DNA of 13,699 nucleotides from Solimonas sp966252075 (GTDB lineage Bacteria > Pseudomonadota > Gammaproteobacteria > Nevskiales > Nevskiaceae). The translations under genes and the position numbers were made by a program. Below are positions 1 through 6,101 of this stretch, in pieces (within the stretch, counting starts at the first letter, position 1; each line of letters begins with the position of its first letter). The stretch lies in NCBI GenBank assembly GCA_966252075.1, contig CBINNP010000079.1, positions 1 to 13,699 on the forward strand. The letters run 5' to 3'. Below the pieces are notes generated by a model. It was not told the DNA's origin and did not search any database. It saw nothing but the letters and a program-made list of their open reading frames with translations.

Positions 1-20
1 GGAGTTCCGCGCGCCGGGCG

Positions 21-61
21 GCCCCTCACCCTAACCCTCTCCCCGCAAGCGGGGAGAGGGG
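21..61. repeat. REP-like GC-rich palindrome
   Basis: Perfect 12-base inverted arms lie at 35-46 and 49-60, separated only by AA, and are flanked by a CCCTCACCCTAA-type sequence at 23-34. From general knowledge, this style of element (CTCTCCCC...GGGGAGAG preceded by CACCCTAA) is dispersed between genes in many proteobacterial genomes and behaves like a REP element. It sits just past the 3' end of the minus-strand DUF3617 gene. Neither side carries a T-run, so it is not a typical intrinsic terminator, although the hairpin could protect the mRNA end. When read as protein on the minus strand it gives the PSPRLRGEG tail of the preceding frame, which is a sign of readthrough into non-coding DNA. 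Confidence 0.7.
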
Positions 62-537
62 ACTTGGCCGGTGATACTGATCTCACCACCGCGCTTACTC
101 GGCGTCTTCTTCCTCGGCCAGATCGCCGCAGTCCGACGACAGCCAGCGCCCCTGGACTTGAGGTCCATGTTGAGCGGCGTGGTCTTGCCGGCAATCTTGA
201 GCTGACCGTTGAAGGTGTAGCTGAGCTGGTACCGCGTCTGCTTGTCGACGCGCACTTCCATGCGGCCCTTGCCGGTCTGCGTGGGGCTGTCGCAGCGGTA
301 GTCGAACGACAGCTCGCTGGCGGTGTCGCGCTTCTGGCCCAGCGTGCAGCCTTCGGGCAAGTTCTTGGTGAACGAGGTGGAATCGCGCGCTTCTTCCGGC
401 GTCACGCATTCGCGGTCGGTCTCTTCCTCGCCGTTGAAGCTCTTGCTCACCTCCCAGAGCCCCGGCTTCACCGTCGGCGCGGCGAAGGCAAACGGCGCGG
501 CCAGCAGCGCGGCGGCAGCGGCGATGGAACGGATCAT
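31..537 (-). CDS. DUF3617-type periplasmic protein with a frameshifted C-terminus
   Basis: A small exported protein of unknown function. Residues 1-19 form a signal peptide (basic start, Ala/Leu-rich core, AFA cleavage site). The mature part begins with the PGLWEVS signature of DUF3617 (residues 25-31) and has cysteines at 44, 64 and 82. The start is supported by an AGGGAGA Shine-Dalgarno about 5 bases upstream. The open frame gives 168 residues, but its last 39 look wrong: they are basic and run into the REP-like palindrome. After residue 129 the neighbouring frame encodes GRWLSSDCGDLAEEEDAE and stops at 95-97. That matches the tryptophan and cysteine-containing end expected for this family and would supply a fourth cysteine. 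One added base at the C-run 149-152 (a G-run on the coding strand) joins the frames into a 147-residue protein. So this is either a sequencing error or a recent frameshift. Confidence 0.72.
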   Translation of the reverse strand: MIRSIAAAAALLAAPFAFAAPTVKPGLWEVSKSFNGEEETDRECVTPEEARDSTSFTKNLPEGCTLGQKRDTASELSFDYRCDSPTQTGKGRMEVRVDKQTRYQLSYTFNGQLKIAGKTTPLNMDLKSRGAGCRRTAAIWPRKKTPSKRGGEISITGQVPSPRLRGEG

Positions 538-751
538 GTTGTCTCCCTGAAGAAAGTGACGATCTGGCGGCGCACTGCCGCGACGCGCCGCAGGTTAGAT
601 AGGCCTGGCGGGCGCGGCAATGCTGCAGGTAACGGCGCCGAGATGTAGCGCACATGGCCGCGCGAGTTGCCGGCGAAGGTTCGGTGCGACGGAGGGCCCC
701 GCACCGGGAAACAGGGCGCTGTGCTCGGGGTGCAATGAAATGAGTGAAGGT

Positions 752-780
752 CAAATAAGAAAGGCCCGCAGTGCGGGCCT
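752..780 (-). terminator. Intrinsic terminator of the repeat-protein gene
   Basis: Nine-base arms AGGCCCGCA (762-770) and TGCGGGCCT (772-780) form a GC-rich hairpin. On the minus strand it is followed directly by TTTCTTATTT, a T-rich tract. It begins 34 bases past the stop codon of the minus-strand gene ending at 814, which places it correctly to end that transcript and to insulate the DUF3617 gene beyond it. Confidence 0.85.
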
Positions 781-813
781 CCTGGGGATGATCTCGCCGG
801 AACGCGACGCGGA

Positions 814-1374
814 TCAGTCGTTGCGCGCCAGCTTGTCGCCCAGCGTGTCGAGACGGTCGTTGACGTTGTCGCGCACGTCCGAGAGACGATCGCCGCGGTT
901 GTCGCGGGCCGTCTCGATGCGATCGTTGATGTTGTCGCTCAGATTGCTCAAGCGGTTGTCCTGATTGTCGCGGGCGTCGTTGAGGTTGTCGCGCGCGGTG
1001 TCGAGACGATCGTTGAGATTGTCCTTGAGGTCGCTCAGGCGGTTGTCGTCGTTGTCACGTGCGTCGTCGAGCCGCTCATCGAGATTCTCGCGGGCATCGC
1101 CAAGCCGGTCCTGCAGGTTGTTCAGCACCGGGCGCTCGCCATCGTCATTGCCGCCCTCGCGCAGCGTGGTGACGAGGCGCGATTCGGCGAGACGGTCCGC
1201 CGCATTGTTCAGCGCATTGTCGCGGCGCTCGCCGCGGGCGCGCAGGCTGTCTTCGAGCCGATTGCCGATGTTCTGCAAACCGTCGCGCACCGGCGTGTTG
1301 CCGTCTGCGAAGGCGCTGCCGGTGGTAAGCACGGCACTGGCAGCCAGAAGGGAGATCGTCATTGATCTGCGCAT
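814..1374 (-). CDS. Secreted protein of 11-residue (hendecad) repeats, function unknown
   Basis: 186 residues. Residues 1-23 form a signal peptide (MRRSMTI, hydrophobic core, AFA cleavage site), so the protein should be periplasmic or released. The start is fixed by AAGGAG six bases upstream of the ATG. After a polar segment (24-85), residues 86-180 consist of eight 11-residue units and one 7-residue unit with consensus N-h-x-D-R-L-x-D/T-A/L-R-D. Hydrophobic residues at unit positions 2, 6 and 9 give 4-3-4 spacing, the signature of a hendecad coiled coil or a long amphipathic helix. It has no cysteine and is very rich in Asp, Asn and Arg. I do not recognise a named family. The arrangement resembles LEA- or apolipoprotein-like helical proteins, but that is only an analogy. 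It is the last gene before a strong terminator and lies 102 bases after the acyl-CoA reductase gene, so it may be expressed alone or with that cluster. Confidence 0.8.
   Translation of the reverse strand: MRRSMTISLLAASAVLTTGSAFADGNTPVRDGLQNIGNRLEDSLRARGERRDNALNNAADRLAESRLVTTLREGGNDDGERPVLNNLQDRLGDARENLDERLDDARDNDDNRLSDLKDNLNDRLDTARDNLNDARDNQDNRLSNLSDNINDRIETARDNRGDRLSDVRDNVNDRLDTLGDKLARND
835..1119 (-). repeat. 33-base coding tandem repeats (one 21-base unit)
   Basis: Nine head-to-tail units encode residues 86-180 of the secreted repeat protein: eight of 33 bases and one of 21 bases (residues 130-136). On the plus strand the recurring core reads like a variable GTTGTCGCGGGC...GAGACGATC. Units alternate between two flavours (NxDNRLSDLKD-like and NLNDRLDTARD-like), so the effective repeat from residue 108 on is partly 22 residues. 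The short unit equals NLNDRLDTARD lacking RLDT, a 12-base deletion that keeps the reading frame. Confidence 0.85.
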
Positions 1375-1476
1375 TTGTCGCTCCTTGACTAAAAATCGGA
1401 GCGCCTACGGTGCCCGCCAAGCCCTGAGCCTGCGGTTAACGCGGGCCCCGGCGGCGGCGACAGACATCTGAAGCGC

Positions 1477-3516
1477 TTAGAAATGCTCGCCCTTGAAGAT
1501 GTTGGCGAACACCACCTGCTCCAGCGTCGGCTTGGCGCCTTCGCGGCGGCCCTTGGCCGCATCCGAGGACGGGAACAGGTGGAAGCCCTTGTTGAGGATG
1601 TAGTCGTTGAGCTTGGGCCACAGCGCATACGAGATCGCGGCGGCGGTGCCGAGCGGCGTGGCGATCGATTTCGGGCGGTTGAGGATGGCGCGCATCACCG
1701 TGTCGCCGGCCTTCTCCGGCGACCAGGTCGGCACGTAGTCGTAGATCTTGGTGGGCGCGATCATCGGCGTGCGCACCAGCGGCATGTAGATCGCCGTGAC
1801 CTCGATGTTCTTGTGTTTGACCTCGGCCGACAGGCAGCGGCTGAACGCGTCGAGCGCGGCCTTGCTGGCCACGTACGCGGAAAAGCGCGCGGCGTTGGCG
1901 AGCACGCCGATCGAGCTGATGTTGATGATGTGGCCGTTCTTCTGCTTCGACATCGACGGCAGGAAGTTGATGATCATGCGCACCGCGCCGAAGTAGTTCA
2001 GCTGCATGGTGCGCTCGAAGTCGTGAAAACGGTCCAGCGATTCCATCACGCCGCGACGGATCGAACGGCCGGCGTTGTTGACGAGGATGTCGACATGACC
2101 GAAGTCACGGAGGATCTCCTGCGCGCAGGCGTCGATCGCCTGCATGTCGTTGAGGTCGCAGGGGTAGACATGCGCCTCGCCGCCGGCGCTGTGGATGATG
2201 CGCTGCAGCTCTTCGAGCTTGTCGCGCGAGCGCGATACCAGGATCAGCTTGGCGCCGGCCGCAGCGAGCTTCTTGGACACCACCATGCCGATGCCGCGCG
2301 AGGCGCCGGTGACCACGGCCACCTTGCCGGACAGCTTCTGCACCGAGCCGCGCGGCACCTTGGTGTCGATGTCGAGGAATTTCTCCCAGTACTGCCACAG
2401 CACGTCGGCGTAGTCGCGGAACTTGGGGCACTGGATGCCGGAGTCCTTGAGCGCGGCGCGCGCGTGCTTGTCGTCGAACACCGCGCGGTTGGCGATATAC
2501 GCCAGCACCGACAGCGGTACGCCGATGGTCTGCGAGATCTTCCTCTCGATACCCGGTGACAGCCGGCTGCCGAGCGGGCCAGCCAGCTCGCGCACGGCAC
2601 CCGGCAGCGTCGGCAGCTCGACCGTCCGCGCAAACTCGGGGCCGTGCGCCACTTCCAGCAAGACCTGCAGCAGCTCGCCGACGCTGGGCGAATGCGACTG
2701 GATCAGGTGGAAGCATTCGCCGTCGAGGCCGTCGAGATGGGCGATGTGATCCATCGCGCGGGCCACGTAGTCGACCGGCACCACCGGCACCTTGCCGCCT
2801 TCGATGCCGAGCAGCGGCAGCCACTTGGGCACCGCGTGGCTGAGCTTCTGGATGGTCTTGAAGAAGTAGTAGGGCCCGTCGATCTTGTCCATCTCGCCGG
2901 TCTGCGAGGAGCCAACGACGGCGCCCGGGCGGTAGATGCGGAACGGTACTTTCGACTCCGAACGAACGATCGCCTCGGACTGGAACTTGGAGCGGTAATA
3001 CGGATGCTCGACGCGCTGGCCCTCGTCGAACATGTCCTCGGTGAAGCGGCCGGCGAAGTGGCCGCCGGCCACCGCGACGCTGGACACGTGATGCAGGCGC
3101 AGCGGCCCGCCCAGCGCATTGGCAAAGGCGACGACATGGCGCGTGCCCTCGTTGTTGACGCGGTCGGCGGTGGCGTCGTCCATGTTCATGTCATAGACGG
3201 CGGCAAGGTGGAACAGATGATCCACCTTGCCCTTGAGCGCCTTGCGTGCGTCGGCACCGACCAGATCCGGATCGCCCAGATCGCCGCTGACGGCGATCAG
3301 GCGCTCGCCGGCATCGCCGAAACGCTGCTGCAGCTGCTCGAACTTCGCTTCCGAGCCCGGCCGCACCAGCACGTAGATGGTGCTGCCGGGGCGCTGCAGC
3401 AGCTGCTCCAGCAGGAACTTGCCGATGAAGCCGGTGGCACCGGTGACGAAGTAGGTCTGGGCCGTGGCTGCAGACGCCTTCCTGGCGGCGCGCGGACGGC
3501 GGGCTTGCTGGGTCAT
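1477..3516 (-). CDS. Bifunctional two-domain fatty acyl-CoA reductase (fatty alcohol-forming)
   Basis: 679 residues with two SDR domains. Residues 20-385 form an extended SDR with TGATGFIG (25-32), HLAAVYDM (103-110), YxxxK (Tyr173, Lys177) and the DGPYYFF and GIEGG blocks. Residues 395-679 form a classical SDR with TGASRGIG (403-410), NNAG (480-483), Ser535, and Tyr548/Lys552. The order, the NNAGRSIRR and RFHDFERTMQLNYFG blocks and the length closely match, from memory, the roughly 660-residue Marinobacter enzyme Maqu_2507. In that family the C-terminal Acr1-like half reduces acyl-CoA to aldehyde and the N-terminal half reduces aldehyde to fatty alcohol with NADPH, feeding wax-ester synthesis. 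The basic, Ala-rich leader of about 20 residues is extra. AAGGA lies about 9 bases before the ATG. It is 42 bases downstream of the lipoprotein gene in a probable operon. All catalytic residues are present, so I expect an active enzyme. Confidence 0.88.
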   Translation of the reverse strand: MTQQARRPRAARKASAATAQTYFVTGATGFIGKFLLEQLLQRPGSTIYVLVRPGSEAKFEQLQQRFGDAGERLIAVSGDLGDPDLVGADARKALKGKVDHLFHLAAVYDMNMDDATADRVNNEGTRHVVAFANALGGPLRLHHVSSVAVAGGHFAGRFTEDMFDEGQRVEHPYYRSKFQSEAIVRSESKVPFRIYRPGAVVGSSQTGEMDKIDGPYYFFKTIQKLSHAVPKWLPLLGIEGGKVPVVPVDYVARAMDHIAHLDGLDGECFHLIQSHSPSVGELLQVLLEVAHGPEFARTVELPTLPGAVRELAGPLGSRLSPGIERKISQTIGVPLSVLAYIANRAVFDDKHARAALKDSGIQCPKFRDYADVLWQYWEKFLDIDTKVPRGSVQKLSGKVAVVTGASRGIGMVVSKKLAAAGAKLILVSRSRDKLEELQRIIHSAGGEAHVYPCDLNDMQAIDACAQEILRDFGHVDILVNNAGRSIRRGVMESLDRFHDFERTMQLNYFGAVRMIINFLPSMSKQKNGHIINISSIGVLANAARFSAYVASKAALDAFSRCLSAEVKHKNIEVTAIYMPLVRTPMIAPTKIYDYVPTWSPEKAGDTVMRAILNRPKSIATPLGTAAAISYALWPKLNDYILNKGFHLFPSSDAAKGRREGAKPTLEQVVFANIFKGEHF

Positions 3517-3558
3517 GAGCTCATCCTTGAGCGACGCCGCAGCCGGGCGCCAGAAGTG

Positions 3559-3924
3559 TTACTTGCGCAGCAGCTCGTGCTCCGGAATCCAGCCGGCGGA
3601 CACCTTGGTCTCGACCAGCCACCAGGGGCCGATGCCGTTGAGAATGCGGGTCTTGAGCGTGACCAGCGAGCCGGCCGGCAGCTTGGTGTCGACGGTGGCG
3701 GCCGGCGACGGCGCAGTCAACAGCGGCAGCGGCACCTTGATCGCCACCGCCTCGCCCTCGCGCAGCGGCGTCGCCAGGCCCGGCGGCAACACGCCCGGCG
3801 GCGGCTTCAGCGGTGCGGAAACGTTCTTGGCTTCGAGCGGTTTCGGGCCCTTGCTGCCGCAGGCCGAAAGCATCGTGGCACTGGCCAAGACTGCGGCCAT
3901 GACGGCCACCAACGGATACCTCAT
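3559..3924 (-). CDS. Small lipoprotein with a C-terminal SH3-like domain
   Basis: 121 residues. A lipoprotein signal ends in the lipobox LSAC with the modified cysteine at 22, so the protein should be lipid-anchored in the cell envelope, and Gly23-Ser24 gives no inner-membrane retention Asp. Residues 23-75 are a Pro/Ala-rich linker. Residues about 78-121 (SLVTLKTRILNGIGPWWLVE...AGWIPEHEL) look like a bacterial SH3 fold, with the usual Trp-Trp-x-Val and G-W-I-P pattern. GGGAGGAG lies just before the ATG. It sits between two SDR genes (36 bases after one, 42 before the next). A link to lipid or envelope metabolism is suggested only by this position. The SH3 call is by pattern, and the ligand is unknown. 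Confidence 0.75.
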   Translation of the reverse strand: MRYPLVAVMAAVLASATMLSACGSKGPKPLEAKNVSAPLKPPPGVLPPGLATPLREGEAVAIKVPLPLLTAPSPAATVDTKLPAGSLVTLKTRILNGIGPWWLVETKVSAGWIPEHELLRK

Positions 3925-3960
3925 GTCTCCTCCCTGGAGCGTTTTGCGATAGCGGCCGTC

Positions 3961-4788
3961 TCATGGCGAGCGGCCCTTGAAGTCGTCCATCGTCTTATAA
4001 ACGCCGAACAGGTGTGCAGCAATCCAGTCGAACACGCGAACCGGCAGAAGGCCTCTCAAGGCCGTCGAAAGGTAGACCGTCCACGGCAGGATCAGCCGCG
4101 GCCGGCCGGCTTTCATCGCCTGCCAGACGCGGCCGACGACGTAGTCCGGCGTCATGATCGGCGTCATCAGCATGGGCTTGGCGCCTTCGAACATGCCGGT
4201 GGAGATGTAGGTCGGGCAGACCGTGGTGACCTTGACGTGGCCATGGCCGGCTTTCTCCAGCTCCAGCCGCAGCGAATCGCTCCAGCCGGTGCAGGCCCAC
4301 TTCGACGCGCAGTAGACGCTCATGCGCGGATTGGAAACCAGGCTGGCGGCCGAGGAGATGTTGACGATGCGGTGCTCGGCGCCGCGGCGCTCGATCATCT
4401 GCGGCAGGAACTCGCGGCTGACGTACATCGGCGCCAGCGCGTTGATCGCCATCGTCGCGGCGATGTCGCGCTCGGCGTCGTGCTCCCAGAAATATTTGCC
4501 GCGGATGATGCCGGCGTTGTTGATCAGCACGTCCGGCGTGCCGAAGCGGGCACGGACCTCGGCGGCAGCGGCGGCGATCGCCTCGCGCTTGCTGACGTCG
4601 ACCTGCTGCGTGACCACATTCTGGCAATGCGGCCGCAGGCTGGCGGCGGTCTGCTCCAGCGCCTCGGCATTGATGTCCCAGAGGATGATCGCGGCGGCGC
4701 GCTCGCGCGCGGCCAGCTCGGCGTAGAGCTTGCCCATGCCCATCGCGCCACCGGTAATCAGGATCGTGCGGCCTGCCAGGCTGTCCAT
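3961..4788 (-). CDS. Classical SDR oxidoreductase, probably NAD-dependent
   Basis: 275 residues, a usual length for classical SDRs. Cofactor motif TGGAMGMG (12-19), Asp38 at the end of the second strand (which favours NAD over NADP), NNAG (90-93), Ser146 and Tyr159-x3-Lys163 are all present, so it should be catalytically competent. The C-terminal region (about 233-262) is hydrophobic and basic and could touch the membrane. Overall it resembles the DHRS/17-beta-HSD11/retinol dehydrogenase-like group that acts on lipophilic alcohols, aldehydes or ketones. The substrate cannot be read from sequence. GAGGAG precedes the ATG by 7 bases. The gene is 66 bases after the HIT gene and 36 before the lipoprotein gene. 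Standing upstream of a fatty acyl-CoA reductase, it may interconvert fatty alcohol and aldehyde, which is inference from context. Confidence 0.85.
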   Translation of the reverse strand: MDSLAGRTILITGGAMGMGKLYAELAARERAAAIILWDINAEALEQTAASLRPHCQNVVTQQVDVSKREAIAAAAAEVRARFGTPDVLINNAGIIRGKYFWEHDAERDIAATMAINALAPMYVSREFLPQMIERRGAEHRIVNISSAASLVSNPRMSVYCASKWACTGWSDSLRLELEKAGHGHVKVTTVCPTYISTGMFEGAKPMLMTPIMTPDYVVGRVWQAMKAGRPRLILPWTVYLSTALRGLLPVRVFDWIAAHLFGVYKTMDDFKGRSP

Positions 4789-4790
4789 GA

Positions 4791-4824
4791 AACACTCCTC
4801 CCCTTTTGATAGGCGCGGAGTGTT
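4791..4824. promoter_or_regulatory. Inverted repeat over the SDR ribosome-binding site
   Basis: AACACTCC (4791-4798) and GGAGTGTT (4817-4824) are perfect 8-base inverted copies 18 bases apart, directly upstream of the minus-strand SDR start at 4788. On the mRNA the start-proximal copy GGAGTGTT includes part of the Shine-Dalgarno (GAGGAG), so a hairpin would hide it. As DNA it could instead be an operator. Function is not shown. Confidence 0.35.
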
Positions 4825-4854
4825 GAGCCGGCCGGCAAGCCCGACAAGCGCCGC

Positions 4855-5292
4855 TCAGCCGTCGAAGGGCAACGCCGCGGCCAATCGCTGGCGCAGCTGC
4901 TGCAGCGTGGCGGCGGCCACGTCGGCGCTGTACGGCAGCGGCGGATGGCGGCCCCATACCGGCCCCGGCCAGGCGGCGTCGCCGGTCCAGCGCACGATGT
5001 GGTGCACATGCAGCTGCGGCACCAGGTTGCCGAGCGCGCCGATGTTGAGTTTCTCGCCGATCGGGAACAGCGCCATCAGCGCGCGGCCCAGCGTGCTCGA
5101 CTCGCGCAGCAGCTGCTGCTGGTCGGCCTCGCTCAGCTCGTAGATTTCACGGACCGCGGCGCGGCGCGGCACCAGCACCAGCCACGGGTATTGCGCGTCG
5201 TTGAGCAGCAGCACGCGGCACAGCGGCCAGTCGCCGACCAGCAGGGTGTCCTTGTGCAACTGGGGATGCAGCTCGAAAGCGGGATCGCTCAT
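4855..5292 (-). CDS. HIT-family nucleotide hydrolase (Ap4A hydrolase-like)
   Basis: 145 residues beginning MSDPAFELHP. A longer in-frame reading to 5424 adds 44 residues that do not look like HIT sequence and cross the divergent promoter region, so I use the ATG at 5292 although its Shine-Dalgarno is weak. HIT proteins hydrolyse or transfer nucleotide phosphates such as Ap4A or AMP conjugates. Visible family blocks are LLNDAQYPWLVLVPRR (29-44) and NLVPQLHVHHIVR (89-101), then AWPGPVWG (107-114). The histidine core reads H95-V-H97-H98 rather than the textbook alternating H-x-H-x-H. From memory, this HVHH form with the trailing AWPxPVWG is usual in a proteobacterial subgroup. It is the most upstream gene of the left minus-strand run and diverges from the oxidoreductase at 5442. 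Confidence 0.85.
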   Translation of the reverse strand: MSDPAFELHPQLHKDTLLVGDWPLCRVLLLNDAQYPWLVLVPRRAAVREIYELSEADQQQLLRESSTLGRALMALFPIGEKLNIGALGNLVPQLHVHHIVRWTGDAAWPGPVWGRHPPLPYSADVAAATLQQLRQRLAAALPFDG

Positions 5293-5324
5293 GGCTCTGG
5301 CTTGTGTTGCTCCGGTGCCGCGGG

Positions 5325-5354
5325 TTTTCAGCGGCCCGTTTATTTGGGTATAAG
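5325..5354 (+). promoter_or_regulatory. Possible sigma-70 promoter in the divergent spacer
   Basis: TTTTCA (5325-5330) and TATAAG (5349-5354), 18 bases apart, lie in the only AT-rich patch of the 149-base spacer between the HIT gene and the plus-strand oxidoreductase. The match is moderate. The same patch read backwards (CGTATTCTTATACC) could serve the HIT gene. Confidence 0.35.
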
Positions 5355-5441
5355 AATACGGAATCAATGAAGGTCTGCGATCAACGCGGACCCGCGCCGG
5401 CGTCAGGGAAGCCGGTGCGATCAAACGGGGAACAGCATCGC

Positions 5442-6101
5442 ATGAAGCGCACCGCGCTGGTGGCCGGCGCCACGGGGCTTGTCGGCAGTCGGCTGTTGGC
5501 GCGGCTGCTGCGCGATCCGGCTTACACGCAGGTCGTCGCCATTGCGCGGCAGCCGCTCGGTATCGAGCATCCGCAGCTGCGTGTGCTGCTCAACGACTAC
5601 GCCGACCTGACTGCGCACAGCGAGGCGCTGGCCGTCGATCACGTGTTCTGCTGCCTGGGCACCACGCTCAAGCGCGCCGGTTCGCGCGAGGCCTTTGCCG
5701 ATGTCGACGAGCGCATGGTGCTGGATCTGGCGCGGGCCACGCGCGAGGCCGGCGCCGAACAGTTCCTGCTGGTCTCCGCCGTCGGCGCCTCCGAGCACGC
5801 GCTGAGCTTCTACTCGCGGACCAAGGGACGTGTGGAACAGCGCCTGGCGGAACTCGGCTTCGACGCGCTGCACATCCTGCGCCCCTCGCTGCTGCTCGGC
5901 GAGCGTCGCGAGCATCGCCCCTTCGAGGCGCTGGCGCAGCGTTATGCGCCGGTGCTGGCGCCGCTCTGCGTCGGCCCGCTGCGCCGGTACCGGCCGGTGT
6001 CGGCCGACGAAGTCGCCGAAGCCCTGGTGCGGCTGGCGCTGCGCGGCGAGCGCGGCCAGCATGTTCATCACCTGCCGCTGGCGAATGACGGCAGGCCTTA
6101 A
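5442..6101 (+). CDS. NAD(P)-binding oxidoreductase, TIP30/HTATIP2-like atypical SDR
   Basis: 219 residues from the ATG at 5442. The frame is open further upstream to 5304, but that part crosses the spacer and does not resemble the family. The Rossmann glycine motif GATGLVG is at residues 9-15. FCCLGTTLKRAGS (69-81) and SFYSRTKGRVE (122-132, with Tyr124-x3-Lys128 and Ser112) are typical of the HTATIP2/TIP30-like branch of atypical SDRs, small NAD(P)H-binding proteins often annotated simply as oxidoreductases. The substrate is not known for the bacterial members. No strong Shine-Dalgarno is seen; GGGGAA is about 12 bases upstream. It is transcribed alone, diverging from the HIT gene and converging on ppk2, with which its stop codon overlaps. 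Confidence 0.85.
   Translation: MKRTALVAGATGLVGSRLLARLLRDPAYTQVVAIARQPLGIEHPQLRVLLNDYADLTAHSEALAVDHVFCCLGTTLKRAGSREAFADVDERMVLDLARATREAGAEQFLLVSAVGASEHALSFYSRTKGRVEQRLAELGFDALHILRPSLLLGERREHRPFEALAQRYAPVLAPLCVGPLRRYRPVSADEVAEALVRLALRGERGQHVHHLPLANDGRP

Noticed and set aside
35..60. The palindrome as an intrinsic terminator
   Set aside because: The hairpin is strong, but no T-run follows on either strand.
835..1119. Regular 33-base repeats that resemble a CRISPR array
   Set aside because: The units abut with no spacers, vary in sequence, keep a reading frame and encode a hendecad pattern behind a signal peptide. It is a coding repeat.
965..1471. Ser/Arg-rich plus-strand frame opposite the repeat protein
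   Set aside because: It looks like an RS-repeat protein only because it is the complement of Asp/Arg/Asn repeats; it has no ribosome-binding site and is opposite a gene with a signal peptide, strong Shine-Dalgarno and terminator.
2644..4809. A very long plus-strand open frame (721 codons) antisense to the SDR genes
   Set aside because: It is composed of Arg/Gly/Ala/His-rich low-complexity sequence opposite three well-supported genes, as expected from high-GC antisense frames.
5293..5424. N-terminal extension of the HIT protein
   Set aside because: The extra 44 residues cross the divergent AT-rich promoter patch and do not resemble the family; the ATG at 5292 gives the normal length.
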